Positions 17,535 to 25,532 of a stretch of DNA of 64,000 nt are shown piece by piece. The position numbers were made by a program, and so were the translations under genes. The stretch's first letter is position 1. The number at the start of each line of letters is the position of its first letter. Origin of the DNA: Pedosphaera parvula Ellin514 (GTDB lineage Bacteria > Verrucomicrobiota > Verrucomicrobiia > Limisphaerales > Pedosphaeraceae); NCBI RefSeq assembly GCF_000172555.1, contig NZ_ABOX02000006.1, forward strand, positions 1-64,000. Direction: 5' to 3'. The notes under the pieces were generated by a model. It was not told where the DNA came from and made no database searches. It was given only the letters and a program-made list of their open reading frames with translations.

Positions 17535-18782
17535 CTAAAATTCAAACCGCACGTCGCTTAGGCGCTTCGCAATTTCTGCCACAACGCGCTTTTCGTCCGT
17601 GGGGTCTTTGGCTGAAAATGTTACGCTGAAGCGAAGATAACTGCAAGCGTCATCCCAAGGCACCGTGGAAATAAGCTTTTCCGTGATGAGCCACTGGGAA
17701 ATCTCCTCGGCGTTTTTAAATTCGATGCGGGCACCATTATTCTTTATGGCCGCCTTTGGCGCCTTGACGTAGAGGAAAAATGAGCCTTGAGGTTTGCGGG
17801 CGTTAAAGCCGGCGTCACGCAGCACCTGCACCAGTGCGTCCATGCGGCGGGAATATTTGGCAGCGATTTGTTCCGTGATTTCGGGATGATCGAAACAATA
17901 GGCGGAGGCGTGCTGGATGGCGAGGAATTGGCCGGAATCAGTATTGTCCTTCACATCGCCGTAAGCTTTGACGAGGAGTTCATTGCCTGCGACAAATCCA
18001 CATCGCCAGCCGGTCATGTTGAAAGTTTTGCTCGTGGAGTGGAGCTCGATGCCCACATCTTTCGCCCCGGGAATGGAGAGGAAACTCAGGGGCTTGCCGT
18101 TGAAAACGAGCGCCGCATACGCCGCATCGTGAATCACCACGATGTTATTGTGTTTGGCGAAATCAACCACCTTGGCGAAGAATGCCGGAGTGGCGCTGGC
18201 ACCAGTGGGGTTATTGGGATAATTAATGACCAGCACCTTGGCTTTGCTGAGAATTTCCTTCGGGATGCTGTCAAGGTCAGGCAGAAAATTATTGGCTTCA
18301 GTCAGCGGCAAATTGTGAACCAGTCCGCCGTAATATTTGGAGTGAGTGCCGAACACAGGATAACCCGGAGTGGTCATCAGCACGTAGTCACCGGGATTGA
18401 TCAGAGCGGCGGGGAGAATGGAAAGCGCGGCTTTGCTGCCGATGGAATGAAGAACTTCGGTGTCAGGGTTGATGCCTTTAACGGTGCAAACCCGTTCGAG
18501 ATAACGGGCGCCGGCTTGCTTTAGCAGGGCATCGCCGTTATCCGCATAACCACGGTTTTCCGGCTTGCGAGCTGCTTCATGCAATTTGTCAACGACTTCG
18601 GGAAAAGCCATTTCATCTGGTTCGCCCACACCCATATCGATGATTTCCGCGCCGGGATTGGCGGCAAGGGCAGCCCGTTTGGCACGCTTGATTTTTTCGA
18701 ATTTGTAGATGGCTGTCGATTTGCCGTATTGGCGACCACCGATGCGTTCTGCGAACAGATTTTGAATATAGGATTCGGACAT
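17535..18782 (-). CDS. dapL: LL-diaminopimelate aminotransferase
   Basis: A 415-residue class I/II PLP aminotransferase, close in length to DapL enzymes (about 410). It converts tetrahydrodipicolinate directly to LL-diaminopimelate, bypassing the succinylase steps of lysine and peptidoglycan synthesis. Visible features: IIDMGVGEPDEMAFPEV near the start, RGYADNGDALLKQA, SIGSKAALSILPAALINPGD, LVINYPNNPTGA (cofactor contact Asn/Tyr loop) and HSTSKTFNMTGWRCGF with the PLP Lys. C-terminal PQGSFFLYVKAPKA and SYLRFSVTF carry the substrate-carboxylate Arg. Chlamydiae, Verrucomicrobia and plants commonly use this route. The response-regulator gene follows directly. Confidence 0.88.
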   Translation of the reverse strand: MSESYIQNLFAERIGGRQYGKSTAIYKFEKIKRAKRAALAANPGAEIIDMGVGEPDEMAFPEVVDKLHEAARKPENRGYADNGDALLKQAGARYLERVCTVKGINPDTEVLHSIGSKAALSILPAALINPGDYVLMTTPGYPVFGTHSKYYGGLVHNLPLTEANNFLPDLDSIPKEILSKAKVLVINYPNNPTGASATPAFFAKVVDFAKHNNIVVIHDAAYAALVFNGKPLSFLSIPGAKDVGIELHSTSKTFNMTGWRCGFVAGNELLVKAYGDVKDNTDSGQFLAIQHASAYCFDHPEITEQIAAKYSRRMDALVQVLRDAGFNARKPQGSFFLYVKAPKAAIKNNGARIEFKNAEEISQWLITEKLISTVPWDDACSYLRFSVTFSAKDPTDEKRVVAEIAKRLSDVRFEF

Positions 18783-18914
18783 GGCTCTTAAAAATGCGTT
18801 TTATTTTTCAGCAGCGCTTAATGCGCCAGCAAAACGCAGGCGGGAAAATAATGGAATGAGGCCACACACGCAAGCCGCGCGTGGAAGGGTTGAAAGCTTT
18901 CGAAAAAAGCTGAC

Positions 18915-19718
18915 TCAAATGTATCTAGCCAGGCAGGCTATTGCCATTGCCGCTGGCAGCAGAAGTAGTTGGGCCAGAAGAGTTCCCACGAATCGACTGG
19001 CCGCCAGCCAGATCACCGTCTTTCTGAGGTGTGCCTGAGTGCTTTTACCTTCGGCGATGTCATCGGTCAAAATCGAGAGGCTTGGATCGATTAGAAGAAA
19101 CATAAGAATCGTAGCTGCTCCATTGATCAGCCCGGAGAGTTGGCCGGCGGTATTTCGGAGCTGGGGATGCAGAAAGCCAGCATACAGAGCGGCAAAAACC
19201 GCCACGGTCCAGAGGGCAATCGACAGCGTGTTGGCGAGCATCAATCCCGGAGAAATGGAATCAGTTGAAGCAAGACTGCTCAGATTTTGCCTGGCCGGTA
19301 TCGTAATGTGTTGGCGAATCTGGTGCCAGCCTCGCGTCGAAAATGCCCGGTCCAGCAACCGGTATAGCGAACGATCAGCATGGTAACTCACAACGGCCCG
19401 GCTGAAAAGTCTTTGAAAAGTGGGGATGAGCAGGACACCGAGTAAATTGGCTACTGCCGCGGAGAATAGCAGCCAGCGCAGGTCCTGCAGCACATGGTTT
19501 GAAACCGGTGCGCCAAGTTGGTTTTCGATACGTTTTGCCAAAAGCGGAGCCTGGAAGAGATTCGAAGTGCGGGAGAGGAGTATTAAAGTATTAAATAAGG
19601 TAAATGAAACGGCAATTTTGCCGGTTCTCACTCCGGCAATGCGGGCTGAATATGCGAGCGTTCCAATAAAATGGATAACGAACGTCAGGGAACAAAGAAA
19701 AAGAAGTTGCCAATCCAT
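18915..19718 (-). CDS. amj: Amj-type lipid II flippase family membrane protein
   Basis: A 267-residue polytopic membrane protein. Its N-terminal region, FVIHFIGTLAYSARIAGVRT then SFTLFNTLILLSRTSNLFQAP, is characteristic of the Amj (YdaH) family. Amj in Bacillus is an alternate lipid II flippase that can replace MurJ in peptidoglycan synthesis. About six membrane helices are apparent, with a conserved TRGWHQIRQHITIPARQNL loop. It ends 132 bp upstream of dapL on the same strand, so two genes with envelope-related roles are neighbours. Flippase function is inferred from family; no murJ is visible in this window. Confidence 0.8.
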   Translation of the reverse strand: MDWQLLFLCSLTFVIHFIGTLAYSARIAGVRTGKIAVSFTLFNTLILLSRTSNLFQAPLLAKRIENQLGAPVSNHVLQDLRWLLFSAAVANLLGVLLIPTFQRLFSRAVVSYHADRSLYRLLDRAFSTRGWHQIRQHITIPARQNLSSLASTDSISPGLMLANTLSIALWTVAVFAALYAGFLHPQLRNTAGQLSGLINGAATILMFLLIDPSLSILTDDIAEGKSTQAHLRKTVIWLAASRFVGTLLAQLLLLPAAMAIACLARYI

Positions 19719-19804
19719 ACGGAGTTTCTAGCAGGACATTCCCATGATGGCGAGATGAAATTCCTGGCTCTTTAGCTTTCTACCAAGGCGGTTCCACCAA
19801 GGGG

Positions 19805-20158
19805 TTAGTATGTTAATACCCGGTAAAAGACCTGCGGATTGGAAGTGTACTGGGTGGCAACAATGAGATTGCCATCGCCTGAAACGGGAGGGCCTAAGTT
19901 GAGCCAGTTGGTAAAATCTGAACTAAATTGAAGCTGGTAAGTCTGTCCGCTAACGCTGTTCCAGTTCAGGTCAACGGTGTCGGGGACAGAGCCTTTATTT
20001 ATCCCCATGATTACCGGAGCCAGGCCATTATTGGCTGGAGGTGGAATCGGCGTGGGATCTGGATGTCCAATCATGTTGGGCCGAATTACCTTGTCCTGGG
20101 CATAGGCTGTGGAAATTGAGGCCAATAAGGTCAGCAGGAGGAATGGTTTTGTTTTCAT
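19805..20158 (-). CDS. Small secreted protein with C-terminal FN3-like strand module
   Basis: About 117 residues from the Met at 20158 (a longer start at 20176 adds six residues). Signal peptide PFLLLTLLASISTAYAQ, then a proline-rich stretch (HPDPTPIPPPANNG). The C-terminal module, VDLNWNSVSGQTYQLQFSSD ... NWLNLGPP ... FYRVLTY, is the same type of ending seen in the 27198-28646 and 59658-61721 proteins. I infer an exported surface or periplasmic protein; function unknown. Confidence 0.7.
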   Translation of the reverse strand: MKTKPFLLLTLLASISTAYAQDKVIRPNMIGHPDPTPIPPPANNGLAPVIMGINKGSVPDTVDLNWNSVSGQTYQLQFSSDFTNWLNLGPPVSGDGNLIVATQYTSNPQVFYRVLTY

Positions 20159-20273
20159 GTCGGTTACATCACTCATGACAGAATCACGAGTGTTTCCTTC
20201 TTATCTTAAAACGCATTGGCTTGGAATTGGGGTAAGAACCCCACCACGGCCGATTGATTGCATTTCCTGCTTC

Positions 20274-20493
20274 TACCGCATGCCAAAATTAATTCCCGAA
20301 ATGGGGAAAAGAAATGGAATGAACGAAGGCTATAATTTGAGGAAAATACAGACTGCAAAACCATGGCCTTGGGAATGAAAAATTTCGTTAGTCATTGGGA
20401 GCAGGGTGCTTTTGGTTTGAGGCGGCATTGTCGGCCTTGCCTCAAATCAAAATCCCTCCTGCCATTCGGAAATTTCTTTCGGCATTCGGTATA
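20274..20493. mobile_element. MITE-like element, copy 1 of a TIR-bounded repeat
   Basis: About 220 bp bounded by imperfect roughly 30-bp inverted repeats. The left end reads TACCGCATGCCAAAATTAAT and the right end reads CTTTCGGCATTCGGTATA. The interior shares long stretches with 29444-29703, for example TTAGTCATTG, GAGCAGGGTGCTTTTG and CCTCAAATCAAAATCCCTCC. An internal hairpin pairs TTTTGGTTTGAGGC with GCCTCAAATCAAAA. No coding capacity. A TA target duplication is possible but not certain. Confidence 0.7.
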
Positions 20494-20708
20494 AAACCAG
20501 GAGTTTGCAGGGTCAGAAAGTGGATTTTGGAAATATGAGGCAATGGGGAATAGACCCCAGTGAGAAAGGAAATACAAGCTTGCTGTCCCGCATGCACTTG
20601 TGCGAAACATCTGCCACAGCAACCGTTCGCGCGAAATGGAGCCTCCATGCAGTTTGATGCCTTGCCGGAAACCATTGAACTACGAACTGCGAAATCAATC
20701 TAATTACT

Positions 20709-21290
20709 ATGAAGTATCGTACCATCCTTTTGTTTGGCGCTCCGGGCGCGGGTAAGGGAACACAGGGTAAAATTATTGGCAACATCCCCAATTTTTTCCA
20801 TTGTGCCTGCGGCGATGTGTTCCGAAGCATGAAGCCGGATAGCATCATTGGGAAAATTTTCCTCGAGTATTCCAGTCGCGGTGAACTGGTGCCTGATGAG
20901 ACCACGGTGGAAATGTGGCAACAATCGATTCGCAATTCCACCCAGGCCGGGCGCTTTCATCCTGAGACTGACACGCTCATACTCGATGGGATTCCCCGGA
21001 ACATGCATCAGGCGGAAATGCTGAAGGATACCCTGGATGTGAAAGCAATTTTCTTTTTGAGCTGCCCGAATTTGAAAAAACTTGTGTATCGCATCCAACG
21101 CCGGGCTTTGCGGGAAAACCGGCTCGACGACGCCAACATGGATGTGATTCAGCACAGGTTGAAGACCTACGTGAAGGAAACCAAACCTTTGCTGAGCTTT
21201 TATGGCAAGGAACTGGTGCATCCGATTGATGCGACGCAGTCACCCGCCAAAGTGCTTTGCGATATTTTGCGCCGCACGACCAAGCTTTAG
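20709..21290 (+). CDS. adk: Adenylate kinase
   Basis: Catalyses ATP + AMP to 2 ADP in the cytoplasm. A 193-residue short-form enzyme: P-loop LLFGAPGAGKGTQGK; NMP-binding segment with CGDVFRSM and GELVPDETTVEMW; Walker-B-like TLILDGIPRNMHQAEML; and RRALRENRLDDANMDVIQHR, giving the LID Arg/Asp-Asp motif without a zinc-finger insert. Length fits the short-LID class (about 190). The substrate could instead be another nucleoside monophosphate, but spacing of the DGIPRN motif favours adenylate kinase. A strong terminator follows at 21298-21344. Confidence 0.88.
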   Translation: MKYRTILLFGAPGAGKGTQGKIIGNIPNFFHCACGDVFRSMKPDSIIGKIFLEYSSRGELVPDETTVEMWQQSIRNSTQAGRFHPETDTLILDGIPRNMHQAEMLKDTLDVKAIFFLSCPNLKKLVYRIQRRALRENRLDDANMDVIQHRLKTYVKETKPLLSFYGKELVHPIDATQSPAKVLCDILRRTTKL

Positions 21291-21297
21291 CTTTTGC

Positions 21298-21344
21298 AAC
21301 GCTCTGGTGTCAACCGCCCACGGGACGCCAGAGCGTTTCTTTTT
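21298..21344 (+). terminator. Rho-independent terminator after adk
   Basis: Stem AACGCTCTGGTGTC / GACGCCAGAGCGTT (14 bp with one G-U pair) around a 12-nt loop, followed by TCTTTTT. It begins 8 bp after the adk stop. It falls within the upstream extension of the next frame, which argues that the next gene starts further right. Confidence 0.9.
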
Positions 21345-21422
21345 GTACAGATATGCCGTTTTCAACTGCCGGCAGGTGTGGTGGTTCGAAAGAAAGTTTT
21401 GATTCAGTCCCTGCCTGTTCCT

Positions 21423-22655
21423 ATGATGGGAGCCTTGCAAGATACCATAACCAAACCAGTGGCGGCAAAAGTCACGGCGCCTGGCAGTGCGAGATTGATG
21501 TCCCTGGATGTTTTTCGCGGGGCAACAATCGCTTCGATGATGCTGGTGAATAACCCGGGTTCATGGGATTCGATATACCGGCAACTCGACCACGCGGAGT
21601 GGAATGGCTGGACTTTTACTGATCTGATTTTTCCCTTCTTTTTGTGGATTGTGGGAGTGGCGATTCCATTATCGACACAAAAGCGGTTGGATGGCGGTGC
21701 GAGCAGGACCAATCTCTGGCTGCACGTGGTTCGTCGGGCGGCGATTATTTTTGGATTGGGACTGTTTCTCGCTTTCTTTTCCTTTCTGATCAACGGGTCC
21801 TATGGGCGATTGGGTGGGTTTGGTCCGTGGTTCAATGAGATCTGCGGCACAATTCGTATTCCCGGCGTGTTGCAGCGCATCGCCGTTTGCTACCTGATTG
21901 CGAGCACGATTTATCTGACGACGAAATTGCGGGGGCAGATTGCCTGGTTGATTGGCTTGCTGGCAGCTTATTGGGTTTTGATGAAGTGCGTGCCAGTTCC
22001 AGGGCATGGAGCAGGGGTGTTGACGCCCGAAGGAAACTTCTCGGCTTATGTTGATGGAAATGTTTTGGGCAGGCATACATGGCATGGGGCGCCATGGGAC
22101 CCCGAAGGTGTGATCAGCACGATTCCCGCGATTGCGACCTGTCTTTTTGGCATCCTCACCGGACAACTCCTGCTTATCAAGCGAAGCGTGGAACAGAAGA
22201 CCACCTGGGTCTTCGTGAGTGGGATCCTGCTGATCCTGGCGGGCGCGGTCATGAATATCTGGTTGCCCATCAACAAGAATTTGTGGACGAGTTCCTACTC
22301 GGTCTTCATGGCGGGAATGGCCATGAATGTGTTTGCGGTATTTTATTGGTTGGTGGATGTGAAGGGCTGTCAGAAATGGGCCAAGCCGTTCGCCATTTAT
22401 GGGATGAATGCAATTACTGTGTTCATGCTCGCTGGAGTGCTGGGAAGAATTTCAATTGAGAAGAAAGTAACCGATGCCGCCGGGAAGGTAGTCACCCTGA
22501 AAGGCTATTTGTTCGAAACTTGTTTCAATGCACCTCTTTCACACCTGGGCTTTGGTCCGAAGATCTGCTCTTTGAGCTGGGCATTGGTTTATGTATTCGG
22601 ACTCTATCTCGTGGCCTATATCATGTGCCGCCGCAAATGGTTTGTGAAGTTCTGA
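21423..22655 (+). CDS. DUF5009/HGSNAT-like acyltransferase-type membrane protein
   Basis: About 410 residues from 21423; the frame extends back to 21294 but crosses the adk terminator, so the later start is preferred. It could start later still at MSLDVFRGATIASMMLVNNP. That motif, followed by WTFTDLIFPFFLWIVGVAIP, is the hallmark of the family related to heparan-alpha-glucosaminide N-acetyltransferase (DUF5009/DUF1624). About ten membrane helices are present. C-terminal KPFAIYGMNAITVFMLAGV carries the conserved GMN motif. Members are thought to transfer acetyl groups to glycans across the membrane; the exact substrate is unknown. Confidence 0.85.
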   Translation: MMGALQDTITKPVAAKVTAPGSARLMSLDVFRGATIASMMLVNNPGSWDSIYRQLDHAEWNGWTFTDLIFPFFLWIVGVAIPLSTQKRLDGGASRTNLWLHVVRRAAIIFGLGLFLAFFSFLINGSYGRLGGFGPWFNEICGTIRIPGVLQRIAVCYLIASTIYLTTKLRGQIAWLIGLLAAYWVLMKCVPVPGHGAGVLTPEGNFSAYVDGNVLGRHTWHGAPWDPEGVISTIPAIATCLFGILTGQLLLIKRSVEQKTTWVFVSGILLILAGAVMNIWLPINKNLWTSSYSVFMAGMAMNVFAVFYWLVDVKGCQKWAKPFAIYGMNAITVFMLAGVLGRISIEKKVTDAAGKVVTLKGYLFETCFNAPLSHLGFGPKICSLSWALVYVFGLYLVAYIMCRRKWFVKF

Positions 22656-22968
22656 TCTGGAAAAACGCAGTTTAACCACTAGTGGACACGGTCAGTAAAC
22701 CCGAACTAAACACAATGAAAATAGCAAAAAACCCCTTGTATTTACAGGGTGGATTCGCTCTAACTCGTCAAAATTGTTCACTATTTATCGGTGCTTCTGT
22801 CGCTCTCAAGCCGCAACACGCTTGCGGAAGCAAGGAGTTATGGACTCCAAATCACCTGAATGCTTTAACTAAGTTGCAGAAAACCCTTTCACAATTGGCC
22901 AATAGTCCTGTCTGTCGACACGCGCCTCTCGCAACATCGGTCCGATTCTCCAAAAGGAAACTGAGCGG
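22656..22968. other. Intergenic stretch, no supported gene
   Basis: About 313 bp between convergent genes. A 99-codon open frame here has a low-complexity, Leu/Thr/Ser-biased composition, no ribosome-binding site and no family. AACCCCTTGTATTTACAGGG near 22731-22750 resembles the sort of sequence seen at some integration sites, but no integrase or tRNA is adjacent. Confidence 0.4.
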
Positions 22969-23463
22969 CTACTTCGGTTGAAACAGCTCGACCAGGTTGC
23001 CAGACGGATCAACGACCCAAATCTGCGACCCGCCAGGACCACTCACGATGTCCTCGCGTCGAAACTTCACACCTGCGGCGCGAAGCCGTGCGGCTTCCGC
23101 ATTGATGTCCGATACTTCCAACAGAATCCGATTCCAACCGCCCGGAACGGGCTTCGTCCCGTCAGCCAATGGTTGACGACCGGAGCTCTTCGCGCCTCCC
23201 AACAAGAGGCGCAAGTTTCCACGAACGACCGAAGCAAACGCCGGAGATGCATCTGTCTCCAGACGAAAGCCCAGGTGGTTGGTGTAAAACGCGACGGCTG
23301 CTTCCACATCGTCAATCATGTAGCGCACGCTGACGACGTTCGAATTTGTTTGGCTCATAGCAGGTCGGTTTGTGGTTTGAACGGTATCAGCAGGATCAGC
23401 AGCAAAGCAGCTTTTTGCGACTCCAAGTGCAATAAGAACAATGGCATATTTCATTAATTTCAT
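22969..23463 (-). CDS. Exported VOC-superfamily (glyoxalase/dioxygenase-fold) protein
   Basis: About 164 residues from the Met at 23463 (alternatives 23481 and 23541). A signal peptide (KYAIVLIALGVAKSCFAAD) precedes a VOC domain: VVSVRYMIDDVEAAVAFYTN, HLGFRLETDASPAFASVV, LRLLLGGAK, WNRILLEVSDINAEAARLRA and QIWVVDPSGNLVELFQP. The fold covers glyoxalases, extradiol dioxygenases and antibiotic-binding proteins. Substrate is unknown, and export is unusual for the superfamily. It is the most distal of three leftward genes (AraC regulator, DUF6223, VOC), and its upstream DNA resembles that of the DUF6223 gene. Confidence 0.82.
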   Translation of the reverse strand: MKLMKYAIVLIALGVAKSCFAADPADTVQTTNRPAMSQTNSNVVSVRYMIDDVEAAVAFYTNHLGFRLETDASPAFASVVRGNLRLLLGGAKSSGRQPLADGTKPVPGGWNRILLEVSDINAEAARLRAAGVKFRREDIVSGPGGSQIWVVDPSGNLVELFQPK

Positions 23464-23491
23464 TTGCCGCGGATTGTTCATCAAGCTGCAA

Positions 23492-23522
23492 TTCCCGAAT
23501 TGGAAAAAATTGATCTGTTTGG
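23492..23522 (-). promoter_or_regulatory. Duplicated upstream box, copy in front of the VOC gene
   Basis: The + strand reads TTCCCGAATTGGAAAAAATT then GATCTGTTTGG. Copy 2 at 24034-24064 reads TTCCGTATTGGAAAAAATT then GACCTATTCGG. Similarity continues about 30 bp further towards each start codon. Both lie upstream of leftward genes next to an AraC-type regulator gene, so a shared operator/promoter is inferred. Confidence 0.45.
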
Positions 23523-23562
23523 AGAGACGAGGGTTCGTCACAACACGGGCATTGCCCTTGGG

Positions 23563-23991
23563 TCAGCCGGGGCTGCAGGAACGGGCCAGAGCCAGCCCAC
23601 CGAGGACCATGCCGATCAGCCCCAACACCACCGCCACGGCGCCACCGACTACTCCGTTGCCAGTGCCGGGACCACCGGTGGCGAGGGCCAAATTCAGCCC
23701 GCCGTTGATCATGGCGATTAGCCCCGCTACCAGGGCCACGATGGCTCCGAGTCGCCCGGAAGCGGTGCCGAAACGACCGGCGGGGCGGGCCAGAGCCAGC
23801 CCACCGATGACCACGCCGACCAGCGCCAGCACAGCGACTGTGGTGGCCCAGAGTCGCCGGGGTGTCAGGCCGTAAACCGTGGTGGCGGCTGGCTCGGAAA
23901 CGTGCGCGGTCACCAGTGCGGCATGCACAAGCCCCGCGAATAGGGCGGCCGCAGCCAAGGCGGCGAGAACAAGAAAGCAAAATCGTTTCAT
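23563..23991 (-). CDS. DUF6223-like membrane protein
   Basis: A 142-residue protein. An N-terminal signal/anchor (CFLVLAALAAAALFAGLVHA) is followed by VYGLTPRRLWATTVAVLALV and GVVIGGLALARPAGR, then two glycine-rich hydrophobic segments (GAIVALVAGLIAMINGGLNL and AVVLGLIGMVLGGLALARS). Four membrane helices are likely. The YGLTPRRLW motif and repeated GGLALAR segments fit DUF6223, of unknown function. GC content is high compared with neighbours. It lies between AraC and VOC genes in one orientation. Confidence 0.7.
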   Translation of the reverse strand: MKRFCFLVLAALAAAALFAGLVHAALVTAHVSEPAATTVYGLTPRRLWATTVAVLALVGVVIGGLALARPAGRFGTASGRLGAIVALVAGLIAMINGGLNLALATGGPGTGNGVVGGAVAVVLGLIGMVLGGLALARSCSPG

Positions 23992-24033
23992 AGGTTTTGT
24001 TTTGACCGTCGCCCATTATTCAACAGCCGGTGA

Positions 24034-24064
24034 GTTCCGTATTGGAAAAAATTGACCTATTCGG
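24034..24064 (-). promoter_or_regulatory. Duplicated upstream box, copy in front of the DUF6223 gene
   Basis: Second copy of the box described at 23492-23522; it overlaps the stop codon of the AraC-type gene (24057-24059) and lies about 45-75 bp upstream of the DUF6223 start at 23991. The core ATTGGAAAAAATTGA is identical in both copies. Confidence 0.45.
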
Positions 24065-24872
24065 CGATAGGAGGGCGCGTCAAAAGGTGCTCGCTGCGTT
24101 GACGGAGGAATTCGGTGGGGCTGAGACCTGAGAGAGTCTGAAAGTCATGGATGAGATGCGACTGGTCAAAGTAGCCGCACGCCGCTGCAATATCTGCCCA
24201 GTCGGGCGTGGAACTGCTTCGCGTCAGGTCAAGGGCGCGTTGAAAACGTTGCACACGACCGAACTGTTTCGGTGTAACGCCGACCTGATTGGAGAATACC
24301 TTGATAAAATGCCGCTGGCTCAGCCCGAGATGCGCGGCAAGGTCTCGAGTCCTCGCTTCGCCCGCATCCCGTCCAAAGATGTTCAGGGCGGCCCGAACTG
24401 CTCGATGTTCTTCCAACGTGTTCTCCAAACGAGCGACGAGGGCCCTTTCCAAAAGGCGGAACCGCCCGGCTGGATTCGCAGCCGCGCAGAGTTGTTCGCG
24501 CAAATCCTTCGTAGATCTTCCCCAAAGCACTTCCAAATCCACATGAGTATCGGCGAGTTCACTTGCCGGAACGCCCAGGAAGCGAAAAGCGCCGCCGGGT
24601 TTGAAATGCACGCCCATGACGTGCTCCCGCGTATCAACGAAAAGCGGCCGCGCGTGCGCCCCTGAAAAGACTGCGCCTGAAAAACCTTTGCAGCTCCCGG
24701 ATTGCTCCGTGTCATAGAATCCCAGATCGTCCTCGTCGAGGTTGAACACCAACTCAATTGTTCCGCTCGGCACGATCCGCACCTTTTGATGGGTTGGGGC
24801 GTCGCTGGAATACCAGAATCGCTCGATGAACTCTGCAAGCGGCGGCGTTGGCGCGATGGAGACGTACTGCAT
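24057..24872 (-). CDS. AraC-family transcriptional regulator with DUF6597-type N-domain
   Basis: A 271-residue regulator. The N-terminal half (about 1-150: LAEFIERFWYSSDAPTHQKV, VPSGTIELVFNLDEDD, HVMGVHFKPGGAFRFLGVPA) is the small-molecule or transcriptional effector domain found in DUF6597 proteins. The C-terminal half has two helix-turn-helix motifs: RTRDLAAHLGLSQRHFIKVF and DWADIAAACGYFDQSHLIHD, followed by SGLSPTEFLRQR, typical of AraC DNA-binding domains. Its likely targets are the two downstream genes that carry duplicated upstream boxes; this is inference. Confidence 0.9.
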   Translation of the reverse strand: MQYVSIAPTPPLAEFIERFWYSSDAPTHQKVRIVPSGTIELVFNLDEDDLGFYDTEQSGSCKGFSGAVFSGAHARPLFVDTREHVMGVHFKPGGAFRFLGVPASELADTHVDLEVLWGRSTKDLREQLCAAANPAGRFRLLERALVARLENTLEEHRAVRAALNIFGRDAGEARTRDLAAHLGLSQRHFIKVFSNQVGVTPKQFGRVQRFQRALDLTRSSSTPDWADIAAACGYFDQSHLIHDFQTLSGLSPTEFLRQRSEHLLTRPPIAE

Positions 24873-24990
24873 GACGCATAAAAATAATCAACGACTCGGA
24901 GAACCTCAACTCTCAATTCATCCGAATCATTCCGGCTGATGGGCCTCAAAGAGGGTTGAAAAGAGTGAATTCTTCCCGCACTGTTGCACC

Positions 24991-25521
24991 ATGAAACGGA
25001 TTTTTCTGTTTGTTCTGGTAGTGGTTGCGTTCATTGGTATCCATGGCTGTAACAAGCCGGCAGCCAATACTGCTGCAACTGCCACCCCCTTCCAAACTCC
25101 AATCCCCTCTGCGCCACAGCCGAAGCTGCAGACCATTAATCTGTTTATCGGCACCAATGTGATGGCGACTGAACTGGCTCTGAAACCGATTGAGATGCAA
25201 ACGGGAATGATGTTTCGGACGAACATGCCTGAGAATGAGGGCATGCTGTTTGTCTTTCCGCAGCCTTATCGCGCTTCTTTTTGGATGAAAAACACCGTTC
25301 TTCCTCTTTCCGCAGCTTACATTGATCCTGATGGTGTGATTCAGGAAATCCACGATTTACAACCTGGAAACACCAATTCAGTCGTGGCCGCAACTGAAAA
25401 CATCCAATATGTTTTAGAGACACCGCAAGGATGGTTCCAGCGACATAATGTCAGCGTTGGCACCAGTCTTACCAGCGAATATGGTCCGTTAAATAAGATA
25501 TTCAGTTTCAAGAGGCAGTAG
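24991..25521 (+). CDS. DUF192 family lipoprotein
   Basis: A 176-residue protein with a lipoprotein signal peptide (LVVVAFIGIHGC, lipobox Cys near residue 20), a Pro/Ala/Thr linker, and a DUF192 domain from about residue 50. Family hallmarks: ELALKPIEMQTGMMFRTNMP, GMLFVFPQPYRASFWMKNTV, PLSAAYIDPDGVIQEIHDL and YVLETPQGWFQRHNVSVGT. DUF192 proteins are small exported proteins of unknown function. It lies 11 bp upstream of the NAD synthetase gene and may share its transcript. Confidence 0.88.
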   Translation: MKRIFLFVLVVVAFIGIHGCNKPAANTAATATPFQTPIPSAPQPKLQTINLFIGTNVMATELALKPIEMQTGMMFRTNMPENEGMLFVFPQPYRASFWMKNTVLPLSAAYIDPDGVIQEIHDLQPGNTNSVVAATENIQYVLETPQGWFQRHNVSVGTSLTSEYGPLNKIFSFKRQ

Positions 25522-25532
25522 AAGGCGCGCGC

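Noticed and set aside
22731-22750. ACCCCTTGTATTTACAGGG-like sequence as an attachment site
   Set aside because: No second copy in the window and no recombinase nearby.
22682-22981. 99-codon frame in the gap after the acyltransferase-like gene
   Set aside because: No start context or family; overlaps the 3' end of the VOC gene.
23396-24016. 206-codon Arg/Cys-rich frame
   Set aside because: Shadow of the GC-rich DUF6223 gene on the same strand in another frame.
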